64,000 nucleotides of DNA from Acidobacteriota bacterium. Its GTDB lineage: Bacteria; Acidobacteriota; Blastocatellia; Pyrinomonadales; Pyrinomonadaceae. Location of the stretch: positions 744,001-808,000 of the forward strand of contig JAIVJZ010000040.1 in NCBI GenBank assembly GCA_020199775.1, in the 5' to 3' direction. Within the stretch, counting starts at the first letter, position 1, and each line of letters opens with the position of its first letter. Of this stretch, positions 17,980-26,569 are shown piece after piece. A program made the position numbers and the translations under genes. The notes beneath the pieces are model-generated. The model did not search any database, had not been told where the DNA came from, and was given only the letters and a program-made list of their open reading frames with translations.

Positions 17980-18639
17980 TTAAGTTTGCGCCGCCACTTT
18001 CGCGTCGCTCTTGTCCTTCTTCTCGTCCTTCTCGTCCTTCTCTTTCTTCAAACCGAGCCGCTTGCGGATAAATTCTTCGGCCTCCTCCTCGACGAGTTCG
18101 CCGTTCGTGATCCAAGCCTTCTCCGTCAGCACTTCGCCGTCGCGCTTGAGCTTCGACGGCACGAGGAAGATGTTGTAGGGCGAGCCCCACTTGCGCGCGT
18201 CGCCCGTGAGTTGGCGATAGGCGTAGTGCGTCGTCCGGTCGCGCGCCTCGCGCGTGTCGGATTCGACGACCACGGTGTAGGGCGGCGTCTTGTCCTTGAA
18301 GTGAATCTGCTGGTCGCGCTCCGTCCCGTAGTTGCTCACGCCGATCACGTCGAAGCCGTGCGCCTTATACTTGGCATAGAGACGTTCGACCACCGGGGCT
18401 TCCAGTTTCCAGTTGTTGCACCACGGCGCGAGATAGACGACGAGCACGAGCTTCTTGCCCCGCGACCACTCGCGCAAATTCACCGGCTCGCCCGTCGTCA
18501 GCTTTTTGAACGTCCAATCCTTGTAATTGATCTTCTTCTCCTGAATCGGCGCGTACTCGTGTATGTCGCTCGCGCCCGAAGCCGCGACGGCCGAGAGCGC
18601 GAAGGTGACGGAGAAGACGAGGCTCAGAATTTTTCGCAT
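17980..18639 (-). CDS. TlpA/redoxin-like exported protein lacking the second active-site Cys
   Basis: This is a 219-residue protein with a Sec signal peptide (about 1-23) and a thioredoxin/AhpC-TSA fold. The active-site position reads A-P-W-C-N-N-W (Cys74 with Trp77 in place of the second Cys), so it cannot act as a normal dithiol reductase. It may act as a one-Cys peroxiredoxin-like or binding protein. The C-terminus is a Lys/Asp/Glu-rich tail. It lies 42 bases downstream of the CcdA-TlpA fusion gene on the same strand, so it probably shares that transcript and receives or hands on electrons in the envelope. Confidence 0.8.
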   Translation of the reverse strand: MRKILSLVFSVTFALSAVAASGASDIHEYAPIQEKKINYKDWTFKKLTTGEPVNLREWSRGKKLVLVVYLAPWCNNWKLEAPVVERLYAKYKAHGFDVIGVSNYGTERDQQIHFKDKTPPYTVVVESDTREARDRTTHYAYRQLTGDARKWGSPYNIFLVPSKLKRDGEVLTEKAWITNGELVEEEAEEFIRKRLGLKKEKDEKDEKKDKSDAKVAAQT

Positions 18640-18681
18640 GGTGATAACTCCTGCCGGGCGCGTTTTCGTCGCGCCCGCTTT

Positions 18682-19941
18682 TTATTGATTGACGGCGGCG
18701 GCGGTCGTCCGCGGTTCGTCCAAAAGCGGCAGGACGACGGCGTCGAAGGCGGCGCGGTCGCGCTCACCGATGAAGCGTTCGCGGACGCGCCCCTCGCGGT
18801 CGAGGATGAAGGTGGCGGGGCGACCCGGCCCCGTCTGAAACTCCGAGGGGGCGTCGTCGCCGCTCGTCAGCAGTTGATATTCCTGCCTGACGACGCTCTG
18901 GAAGTCGCGGATCATCTCCGGCGTGTCGTGCGACGAGATGCCGACGACCGCGAAGCCGCGCGCCTCATAATCCTTCTGCATCCGGTTGAAGTCTGGAATC
19001 TCGGCGCGACAGGGCAGGCACCACGTCGCCCAGAAGTTCACCAGCACGACGCGCCCGCGCAAACTTGAGATGCGAAACGGCGCGCCTTCGAGCGTCTTCA
19101 TTTCCGTGTCGGGCGCGAGCGGGTAGGAACTGGCGGGCTTCGCGGCGTTCGCCGTCCCGCCCGCGGTCGGGGCGTTGTTGCGCTTGGCCCACGAGTTGAC
19201 CCACGTTTCGGGGTTCGGCAGGACGGAGGCGTAACTGGCGAGGCGCGTCACGTTGTTGGTGGCGACGAGCAGGCCGATGGCGATGAGCAGGACGCCGGAG
19301 ACGACTTCGACCTTGTGCAGGTGGCGGCGGAAGCGCGTGTAGAAACCCAAAAATTTATTGATGCCGAGTCCCGTCAGTAAAAACGGCACGGCCAGACCGG
19401 CGGCGTAGAAGGCCGAGAGGACGAGTCCGCTCTGCCAGCCGCCGCTCGTCGCGGCGAGGCCGAGGATGCCGCCGAGGATGGGGCCGATGCAGGGCGTCCA
19501 ACCGGCGGCGAAGGCCAAGCCTAAAGTGAACGAGCCGAGCATGCCGCGCGGTTTCTCATCCGAAAACTTGCGCGTGTCGCGGTAGAGCGCGCCGATCTTC
19601 AAGACGCCCATCAACTGCAACCCGAACCCGATGATGATCAAGCCCCCGATGATCCTGATCCACGGGTTCGACGTAATGGCCGCGCCGATCAACCCCGCCG
19701 CCGCGCCGAGCGCGATGAAGATCAAAGACAGCCCCGCGTTGAACGCCAGCGAGTTCATCATCACGGCGCGGCGCGCGTTCGTCGTGCGCGCCGTCGCGCC
19801 GTCCTTCAAATGATCGATGCTGACGCCGGAGATGAGCGAGATGTAACCCGGCACGAGCGGCAGCACGCACGGGCTGAGGAACGAGGCCAACCCCCCGACG
19901 AACGCGATGACGAGCGAAAAACTTAGATTAGTGCCTTCCAT
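18682..19941 (-). CDS. CcdA-type membrane electron carrier fused to a TlpA thioredoxin domain
   Basis: This 419-residue fusion has an N-terminal half (about 1-230) with the six-helix CcdA/DsbD-beta membrane domain and its two redox Cys, Cys25 in LSPCVLP and Cys151 in GWTPCIGP. After a Pro/Ala linker the C-terminal domain (about 275-419) is a periplasmic TlpA thioredoxin with FWATWCLPC (Cys308/Cys311). It takes electrons from cytoplasmic thioredoxin and passes them to the exported fold. The usual roles are cytochrome c maturation and disulfide reduction outside the membrane. No cytochrome biogenesis genes are adjacent. No strong ribosome site is visible. Confidence 0.9.
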   Translation of the reverse strand: MEGTNLSFSLVIAFVGGLASFLSPCVLPLVPGYISLISGVSIDHLKDGATARTTNARRAVMMNSLAFNAGLSLIFIALGAAAGLIGAAITSNPWIRIIGGLIIIGFGLQLMGVLKIGALYRDTRKFSDEKPRGMLGSFTLGLAFAAGWTPCIGPILGGILGLAATSGGWQSGLVLSAFYAAGLAVPFLLTGLGINKFLGFYTRFRRHLHKVEVVSGVLLIAIGLLVATNNVTRLASYASVLPNPETWVNSWAKRNNAPTAGGTANAAKPASSYPLAPDTEMKTLEGAPFRISSLRGRVVLVNFWATWCLPCRAEIPDFNRMQKDYEARGFAVVGISSHDTPEMIRDFQSVVRQEYQLLTSGDDAPSEFQTGPGRPATFILDREGRVRERFIGERDRAAFDAVVLPLLDEPRTTAAAVNQ

Positions 19942-19993
19942 AACACAGGCCAGCTTACAACAGGGAAAAGTAAATCGTGAATCGGTTAAGAAC

Positions 19994-20070
19994 CGTGAAT
20001 CGTGAATCGTGAATCGTGAATAGATAAAACTCGGTTCTTTCTATTCACGATTCACGATTTACGATTCACG
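19994..20070. repeat. heptad inverted-repeat element (CGTGAAT words)
   Basis: The left arm 19994-20023 has four CGTGAAT words plus AG. The right arm 20041-20070 is its reverse complement with one mismatch. The loop is 17 bases. The TGA stop of the PepSY gene (minus strand, 20066-20068) lies inside the right arm. Arm and loop sequence are closely related to the element at 30823-30909. Confidence 0.9.
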
Positions 20071-20575
20071 AGTTTTCATTCTTCCTGCCGCGCCGCCGCC
20101 GCGTGCGCCACCAGTGCCAGTTGAGATAGATGCCTGAGAGCGCGGAAAGGGTCGCCAGCGCGGAGAGCAGGATGAGCAACGGCACTTGCCACGCCCCGGC
20201 GAAGAAATAGAAATGAGCCTGCCGGAAGTAGCGCGTGAGCGCGCCGGGAGGCGGCATTTTGATGACTGCGCCCGTCTCGGCATCGACCAACAGTGAGTCC
20301 GCGCCCATGCCGCCGACGGCCTGATAGACGGGGCGGCCATCGCGCACGAGGAGCGTCAGCGCGGTCACGGGCAGGCGACGCCCGGCGAAAGCGTTCGCGC
20401 GCTCCAGCGCATCATTCGGCGTCACGCGCACGCGTCCCGCGTCAATCGCCGCGACCTCCCCGCCCTCGACCGCGTTCGGCCACGCATACAGCAGTCCGCT
20501 GGTCGCCCACGCCAGCACCGGCACGGCGACGACGAGACCCAGCCAAATGTGCGCGCGGTGGATGAAGGATCGCAT
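20066..20575 (-). CDS. PepSY-associated membrane protein
   Basis: This is a 169-residue protein with an N-terminal transmembrane helix (about 9-32, after the FIHRAHIWLG start typical of PepSY-TM proteins), a periplasmic PepSY-like domain (about 50-110), a second helix (about 125-150) with YLNWHWW at its end, and a short Arg-rich tail. Such proteins are linked to iron uptake or to ferric reductases and protease control; here the role is open. Its last codons and its stop are encoded by a heptad repeat element. It sits between the CcdA fusion and a TlpA-type gene, which fits an envelope redox or metal role. Confidence 0.8.
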   Translation of the reverse strand: MRSFIHRAHIWLGLVVAVPVLAWATSGLLYAWPNAVEGGEVAAIDAGRVRVTPNDALERANAFAGRRLPVTALTLLVRDGRPVYQAVGGMGADSLLVDAETGAVIKMPPPGALTRYFRQAHFYFFAGAWQVPLLILLSALATLSALSGIYLNWHWWRTRRRRGRKNENS

Positions 20576-20623
20576 CGGCGTAAAAGGCGCGTGCGCGTTT
20601 ACTCTAAATTGACGCCTGTGGCT

Positions 20624-22066
20624 TCAGGGTTGTTCGGCGAGCAGCCGCTTGATGACGCCGGAGAGTTCCGCATGGCCGGCTTCGCTCGCGCCGACGGAGA
20701 TGTAGCGGACGCGCCCGCGACGGTCGAGCAGGAAGGCCGTCGGGATCGAGCGCACGCCGTATCGCTCGTCGTTGTCTTCGTCGGCGGCGACGGCGAAAGC
20801 GTAAGGCAGCTTCAACTCTTTCTTGTACGAGCGCAGGTGCTCCAACTCTTCCTGCGGCGATAGGACGGTGCGGCCGTCGCGCCCGAAAAACTGCGTCAGG
20901 CCGATGACCGTCAGCCCGTCTTTTTTGAAACGCTCGTGGAGCGTCTTCAACTTCGGCATTGTGACGCGACACGGGCCGCACCACGTCGCCCAGAAGTCGA
21001 GCAGCACGACGCGCCCGCGCAGGTCGGCCAACTTCACCGGCGGGTGATCGATCCACTCGGCGATGTTGAGTTCGGGCGCGGTCTGGACGGCAACCGTCGC
21101 GGGCGGCGTTTCTTCAAGCACGCGCTCGATCAACTTCTCCTGATCGTTGGCCGCGAGCCAGCGCGCCGCGCCCGAGAAGATTTGCGCCGACGGCAGCGAG
21201 AGGCTGATGCGCAGCAACTCTTCCATCGTCGCGGCGGCTTCCGCCTCCTTCTTCGATTTGAGCAACACGTCGGCCAGAAACTCGGCCGCCGCGCCGATGA
21301 TCCGCGCGCGGTCTGACTCGTCGCCCGCTTTGACCGGCGACTCCTTCGCCACCTTGAAGGCGGCGCGGGCGTGCGACGCGCTCTGTTCGATTTTTTTGTC
21401 CGCCGTGTAAGCGCGCGCGAGCGCGTGGTGAAGTTTGAAGAGTCCCTGATGAGTCGCCGGATCGCTTTGCGCGTACTCGGCGAGCGCGCGTTCGGCCTCG
21501 TCGAAACGCTTCGAAGCGGCCGCCTCCGAGCCGAGGATGAGCCGCGCGTTTTGCAACTGCTCCTTCGTGCCCTTCGAGCCGGGCGCGAGGAAACGGCGGA
21601 GCGGTTCGATTGATTCGGCCGATTTTCCCGCGAGGTCGTAGAGCAGGCCGAGGTAGTAATGATCCGCGCCCGCGAGGTTGCCGCGCGCGACGAGTTGGGC
21701 TGCGTGGCGCGCGGCGAGGTCGCGCTGCTGCTGGAAAGTTTCCGCCGCCAGCGCGCGACTGAACGGCACGCGGTTCCGTCTGAACTCCTCGAATTTCCGC
21801 TCCACATATTTCGACGCGTCCTCGTAGAGCGCGCTCGCATCCGCGGGCTGAGTCGAAGGCGCGGGCGACGGCGAGGCGACGGGCGTGGGCGACGCGGAGA
21901 GGACGGGCGTAGGCGAGGGCGAGGCGACGGGCTTCGCCTCCTGCTGCCCCGGCCGCGTTGTCCCTGACCGCGCGAAAGCGTTCGCCGCGCCCGTCAAACA
22001 CAACACGGCGACGCCAAACCATAACGCGCACGCCGAAACAAAAAATCTTCTCATAAACTTCTTCAC
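20624..22066 (-). CDS. exported TPR-like protein with C-terminal TlpA thioredoxin domain
   Basis: This 480-residue protein starts at GTG 22066. ATG 22054, four codons in, is an equal candidate and neither has a strong ribosome site. The signal peptide is followed by a Pro/Ser/Ala linker (about 45-75), then a helical repeat region of TPR type (about 78-320). The last part is a TlpA/redoxin domain (about 330-480) with FWATWCGPC, Cys363 and Cys366. It probably reduces disulfides in the envelope, with the helical part binding a partner. The next gene upstream (22225-23592) has the same architecture, so the two look like paralogues from a duplication. Confidence 0.85.
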   Translation of the reverse strand: MKKFMRRFFVSACALWFGVAVLCLTGAANAFARSGTTRPGQQEAKPVASPSPTPVLSASPTPVASPSPAPSTQPADASALYEDASKYVERKFEEFRRNRVPFSRALAAETFQQQRDLAARHAAQLVARGNLAGADHYYLGLLYDLAGKSAESIEPLRRFLAPGSKGTKEQLQNARLILGSEAAASKRFDEAERALAEYAQSDPATHQGLFKLHHALARAYTADKKIEQSASHARAAFKVAKESPVKAGDESDRARIIGAAAEFLADVLLKSKKEAEAAATMEELLRISLSLPSAQIFSGAARWLAANDQEKLIERVLEETPPATVAVQTAPELNIAEWIDHPPVKLADLRGRVVLLDFWATWCGPCRVTMPKLKTLHERFKKDGLTVIGLTQFFGRDGRTVLSPQEELEHLRSYKKELKLPYAFAVAADEDNDERYGVRSIPTAFLLDRRGRVRYISVGASEAGHAELSGVIKRLLAEQP

Positions 22067-22151
22067 CCGAACCGCCGCACCGCTCGAACACGGCCACGAA
22101 TTCGCAGCTTCAAAACTGCTTTTTCAAATTCGCCCCGCAGCCCTGAAATGT

Positions 22152-22200
22152 AATTTCAAATCTGAACTCTCAAATTTCAAATCTGAACTCTCGAAACTCA
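22152..22200. repeat. heptad direct-repeat element (AATTTCA/AATCTGA words)
   Basis: Seven consecutive 7-nt words run in perfect register from 22152 to 22200. The three-word unit AATTTCA, AATCTGA, ACTCTCA is followed by a second copy with one base changed. It lies between two same-strand TlpA-type genes, 24 bases past the stop of the upstream one. No long inverted arm is seen here, unlike most of the family. Confidence 0.8.
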
Positions 22201-22224
22201 ACGTCGCCGCCGCCGCGCACGTCC

Positions 22225-23592
22225 TCACTCGCCGCTCTCTTTCTCGTCCAGCAGCCTCACGATCATCTGGTGCAACTCTTCGATGTCCGTGTCGTGCGCG
22301 CCGACGTTGAGGAAGCGCACGACGCCGCGCCGGTCGATCAAGACGGCGACGGGGATCGTCGTCACGCCGTAGGCGTCGGCGGTTGCGGTCGTGTCGGCGA
22401 CGGCGAAGCCGAAGGGCAGGCGCGCGCCGCGTTTGAAGTTGCGCAACTCCCCGACCTCCTGCGGCGTCCGCACGCGGCGGCCGTTCACAGTGTTGCGATA
22501 CTCGGTAAACGCGACGACGCTCAGACCGCGCTTCTCGTATTTCTCCTGCCACTCGGCGATGTGCGGCAGCGCGGCGTGGCACGGCGTGCACCACAACGCC
22601 CAGAAGTCGAGCAGCACGACGCGCCCGCGCAAATTGGCGAGCGTCACGGGCTTTTGATCGATCCAATCTTTGACCGTGATCTCCGGCGCGAGCCGCGCGC
22701 CCGCGCGAAACAGCGGGTCGTCCGGCCGCGACACGTAAGCCACGGCGGGCACGATGCGGCCGAGCAACACGGTCGCGCGCCGGTAGAGATCGGCCGACGG
22801 GAAACTGACGCTCAGGCGTCTGAGTTCCTGCAAGGCGGCGATGGCCTCATCCGTCCGTTTCAGGTCGAGCGCGGCGTCGTGGATGAAGGAGAGCGTGCGG
22901 TAGAAGACGGCGTCGCGCGTGGCCGTGTCGAGGGGCTTCGCGGCGTGCAACTCCTTGGCCGCCGCCAGTGCCGCGCGCGCGTGCGCGATGGCCTGCTCCG
23001 GCTGCTTCCGCCCGCGATAATTCGCGGCCAGTGCGGTCTCCACACGATAACGCTGCTCGTCGTGCGCGCCGGGCTTCGCGACGTTCACGTACTCGGCGAG
23101 CGCGGTTTCGGCTTCGACAGGCGACCCGCGCTTTGCCGTTTGCAGCGCGATGACGTAGAGCGCGGTCTGTCGCTCGTCGTTTGCGGCGCGCGGGTTCTCC
23201 GAGAGGAAACGGCGCATCGTGGCGACGGCGCGCTCCGAGTCTTCGGCCACGTTATAGAGTTGACCGAGGTGGAAAACTTCGCGCGCGTCGAGCGCGCGGC
23301 GCGCCGCGACTTCGGCGGCGTAACGCGCCGCGAGCGCGCGCTGCTCGCCCTCGACCTGTTCGACCAACTTTTGATCGTAACCCATGCCCTCACGCTCTAA
23401 CGCCTCGTATCTCTTCCGCGCGTAGCCTTCGGCCTCCGCGTACAATGCCGCCACGCTCGCCCCCGCACCGGATACCGGCGCAGGAGGAGGCGCGGCGATT
23501 GAGGCCGCGCCCTGCGCGAAAGTTTGCGCCGTGAGCCACAGCGCGGCGAGCGCGAGCAAGGCGAAGAGAAACGGGCGCACAGGCGCGCGCAC
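22225..23592 (-). CDS. exported TPR-like protein with C-terminal TlpA thioredoxin domain (paralogue)
   Basis: The frame is open to 23769, but its first 60 codons are Arg-rich and cross an inverted repeat of octamer words. I therefore prefer GTG 23592 (or GTG 23580), after which a clean signal peptide begins (R-P-F-L-F-A-L-L-A-L). From there the protein has 455 residues: a helical repeat region (about 45-290) and a TlpA domain with FWALWCTPC (Cys335/Cys338), followed by the TIPVAVLIDRRG strand with cis-Pro. The reaction and context match the neighbour at 20624-22066. The start is the uncertain part, since neither choice has a good ribosome site. Confidence 0.8.
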   Translation of the reverse strand: MRAPVRPFLFALLALAALWLTAQTFAQGAASIAAPPPAPVSGAGASVAALYAEAEGYARKRYEALEREGMGYDQKLVEQVEGEQRALAARYAAEVAARRALDAREVFHLGQLYNVAEDSERAVATMRRFLSENPRAANDERQTALYVIALQTAKRGSPVEAETALAEYVNVAKPGAHDEQRYRVETALAANYRGRKQPEQAIAHARAALAAAKELHAAKPLDTATRDAVFYRTLSFIHDAALDLKRTDEAIAALQELRRLSVSFPSADLYRRATVLLGRIVPAVAYVSRPDDPLFRAGARLAPEITVKDWIDQKPVTLANLRGRVVLLDFWALWCTPCHAALPHIAEWQEKYEKRGLSVVAFTEYRNTVNGRRVRTPQEVGELRNFKRGARLPFGFAVADTTATADAYGVTTIPVAVLIDRRGVVRFLNVGAHDTDIEELHQMIVRLLDEKESGE

Positions 23593-23738
23593 AGGCGCAC
23601 AGGCGCAAAGGCAGAACGCGTCAGGGCGCAGAGTGGAAGTGCGTCGCGAAGAAGCGTGTCGCGAAGAAGCGCGTCGGGTAGGGAGGCGCGCGTCGAGCGG
23701 CGACGAGCCGTGCTTCTTTGCGCCTTCGCGCCTTTGCG
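23589..23738. repeat. octamer-word inverted repeat
   Basis: The left arm 23589-23610 is made of GGCGCACA and GGCGCAAA type 8-nt words. The right arm 23716-23738 is the approximate reverse complement (GCGCCTTC, GCGCCTTT). Between them a 15-base unit (GTCGCGAAGAAGCGT and a one-base variant) is repeated in tandem. It lies between thiO and a TlpA-type gene and resembles the heptad elements except for word length. Confidence 0.65.
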
Positions 23739-23781
23739 TAAGTTTCATATCTTGATCCGAAAAACTCATCTCTTTAATTCA

Positions 23782-24987
23782 TCACACCGCGCAGGACGCG
23801 CGGCGAAAGCGTTCGGGCGTGAAAGCCTCCAGCAGGGGCGAAGTCATGCCCTGCCGCAAGATCATTCCGGCGACGAGCGCGCCCGTCAGCGGCGCGAGCA
23901 GGATGCCGTTGCGGTAGTGGCCGGTGGCGTAAAAAAGGTTCGGCACGTCGGCGAGCGCGCCGAGCACAGGCCAATCGTCCGCGCCGCGCGGGCGCAAGCC
24001 CGCCCACGCCTCTGACACGACGAGCGCATCGACGGCGGGCGCGATCTCGCGCGCCTGCATCGTAATCGCTTCGCGTCCGGTGTCGGTCACGGACTTATCA
24101 AAGCCCGCGTGTTCCGTCGTCGTGCCCGCGAGCAGACGACCGTCGCGACGCGGGACGAGATAGCCGCGCGGGCTATAGACGACGTGGCGGACGAGCGGCG
24201 ACTGTGCTGCGGCGGGCGCAAAACAGAGCATCTGACCGCGCACGGGTTCGATGCGCGGGCGCGTCTCCTGCGCGTCGCCGCCGTGCGTTGCGGAAATTTC
24301 GTGCGCGGCCGCCGTGTCGAGGCGCAACATCGAAGACCACGCGCCGCACGCGACGACGAACGACGAAGCGCGCATCATGCCGCGCGATGTTTCGACCCCC
24401 ACGGCGCGGCCGTCTTCGACTTTAACTGTACTAACTTCCGTTTGCGTGATGACGCGCACGCCGCGCCGCCCGCAAGCCTTCGCGAGCGCGCTCGTGAGGC
24501 GGCGGTTTTCCACCTGCCCGTCGAGCGGAAATCTCAGGGCTGACCGCACGCGCGCCGATACTCGCGGCTCAAGCGCGCGCACCTCGACGGCCGTCAGGCG
24601 TTCGACCCGCAGCCCGGCGCGCGTCTGCCACAGGAGGCGTCGCTCACACTCTTCCTCGTCCGCTTCGGTGAAAGCCAGATAGAGCGTGCCCGTGCGGTCG
24701 AGTTCGATGTCAACACCAGACTCTTCCTCAAGTTCGCGCGCGAACGCGGGATAGGCGTCGCGACTGGCCGCGGCCAACTTGAAAAATTCGTCCGCGCGGT
24801 CGGCCTCCACCTGCGGCGCGAGCATCCCGGCGGCCGCCCAAGAAGACTCCGCGCCCGCCTCGCCGCGCTCGATCAAAACCACTTCCGCGCCCCCGCGCGC
24901 CAACTCGCGCGCCACGGCCAACCCGATCACGCCGCCGCCGATGACGACCGCCTCCGCCCGCTCCGGTAACTCGCCCACGTTTCGCAT
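23782..24987 (-). CDS. thiO: glycine oxidase ThiO
   Basis: This 401-residue FAD-dependent amine oxidase of the DAO family oxidises glycine to the imine that donates C2-N3 of the thiazole in thiamine synthesis. The FAD-binding Rossmann motif VVIGGGVIGLAVA is close to the N-terminus, followed by the ERGEAGAESSWAAAGMLAPQ segment characteristic of ThiO. Further family signatures are PVRGQML, YLVPRRDGRLLAGTT and WAGLRPRGADDWPVLG, and ATGHYRNGILLAP near the end. ATG 24987 is chosen; the frame is also open from a TTG at 25017. No other thiamine gene is in the window. The divergent neighbour is an isocitrate dehydrogenase. Confidence 0.9.
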   Translation of the reverse strand: MRNVGELPERAEAVVIGGGVIGLAVARELARGGAEVVLIERGEAGAESSWAAAGMLAPQVEADRADEFFKLAAASRDAYPAFARELEEESGVDIELDRTGTLYLAFTEADEEECERRLLWQTRAGLRVERLTAVEVRALEPRVSARVRSALRFPLDGQVENRRLTSALAKACGRRGVRVITQTEVSTVKVEDGRAVGVETSRGMMRASSFVVACGAWSSMLRLDTAAAHEISATHGGDAQETRPRIEPVRGQMLCFAPAAAQSPLVRHVVYSPRGYLVPRRDGRLLAGTTTEHAGFDKSVTDTGREAITMQAREIAPAVDALVVSEAWAGLRPRGADDWPVLGALADVPNLFYATGHYRNGILLAPLTGALVAGMILRQGMTSPLLEAFTPERFRRASCAV

Positions 24988-25033
24988 TGAATTAGAGTTG
25001 CTGGTATGATGCGTCAAAACTTTTTAAGCCAAT

Positions 25034-25103
25034 AGCGATCAGCCGTCAGCTTTCAGCACAAAGCTCGCGGCTGAAGGCTGACGGCTGAGGGCTGAGAGCT
25101 TAA
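25034..25103. repeat. heptad element between divergent genes (AGCNNNN/GGCTGAN words)
   Basis: Ten consecutive 7-nt words in one unbroken register fill 25034-25103: five beginning AGC, then four GGCTGAN, then AGCTTAA. The outer words form an inverted repeat (CAGCCGTC facing GGCTGACGG). The element ends two bases before the ATG of the dehydrogenase gene and lies 46 bases before thiO, so it is in the promoter/leader of both and not at a 3' end. Confidence 0.85.
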
Positions 25104-25105
25104 TA

Positions 25106-26104
<999 letters not shown>

Positions 26105-26107
26105 ATT

Positions 26108-26189
26108 AACGATGAAGTAGGAACGATGAACGATGAAGTAGAAGACAACTCTCTTTCACTTCATCGTTCATCGTTCCTACTTCATCGTT
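26108..26189. repeat. heptad inverted-repeat element (AACGATG/AAGTAGG words)
   Basis: Arms 26108-26139 and 26158-26189 are a perfect 32-bp inverted repeat with an 18-base loop, starting four bases past the dehydrogenase stop. The words are AACGATG and AAGTAGG. The first 29 bases are identical to those of the element at 45899, about 20 kb away. Confidence 0.9.
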
Positions 26190-26209
26190 CCTGACGGCCT
26201 TCCCGTGGC

Positions 26210-26238
26210 TTGACCCGCTATCCCGTATCATTTACAGT
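26210..26238 (+). promoter_or_regulatory. possible sigma-70-type promoter
   Basis: TTGACC (26210-26215) and TACAGT (26233-26238) are 17 bases apart, about 330 bases before the surface-protein gene. The -10 is imperfect. The remaining leader to 26569 contains no gene and no structure I recognise. Confidence 0.35.
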
Positions 26239-26569
26239 TCAATCTCCTCCCTGCGACCTAGTTTCACAGGAGTTTCGCCTACGGGTTCGGATCGTGGTCA
26301 GGCCGGAAATGAAGGGCTTTTGCGCAACCGGTTTGCCTCTAACCCTCGCACCCCTCTCTGTAGCTGGGGCGCGTTTTCCCGACAGCACATTGCGGCATTA
26401 AAATAGATGGCGAACTGAAACGTCTGTGAGGGAAGTTCGCGCTCGGAAATGCGACTTGTTAATTTTCATACTCTCCCCGCGCGCAGCGTGCCTTACCGGG
26501 CGGCCGCAACCTTGCGCTCAACATCAACCGTCGGCTCTCAACCATTCTGAAGTTAAAGTAAGGGTTAAT

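Noticed and set aside
17927..17983. 18-codon reading frame with a good ribosome site (AAGGAAAGG) after the FecR-type gene
   Set aside because: It overlaps the 3' end of the convergent TlpA-like gene by a few bases, has no recognised motif, and could be chance. Not listed as a gene.
25034..25103. Simple rho-independent terminator as the full explanation of heptad elements
   Set aside because: This element lies between divergent starts, and many elements lack a T tract. Termination may be one effect but does not explain the word periodicity.
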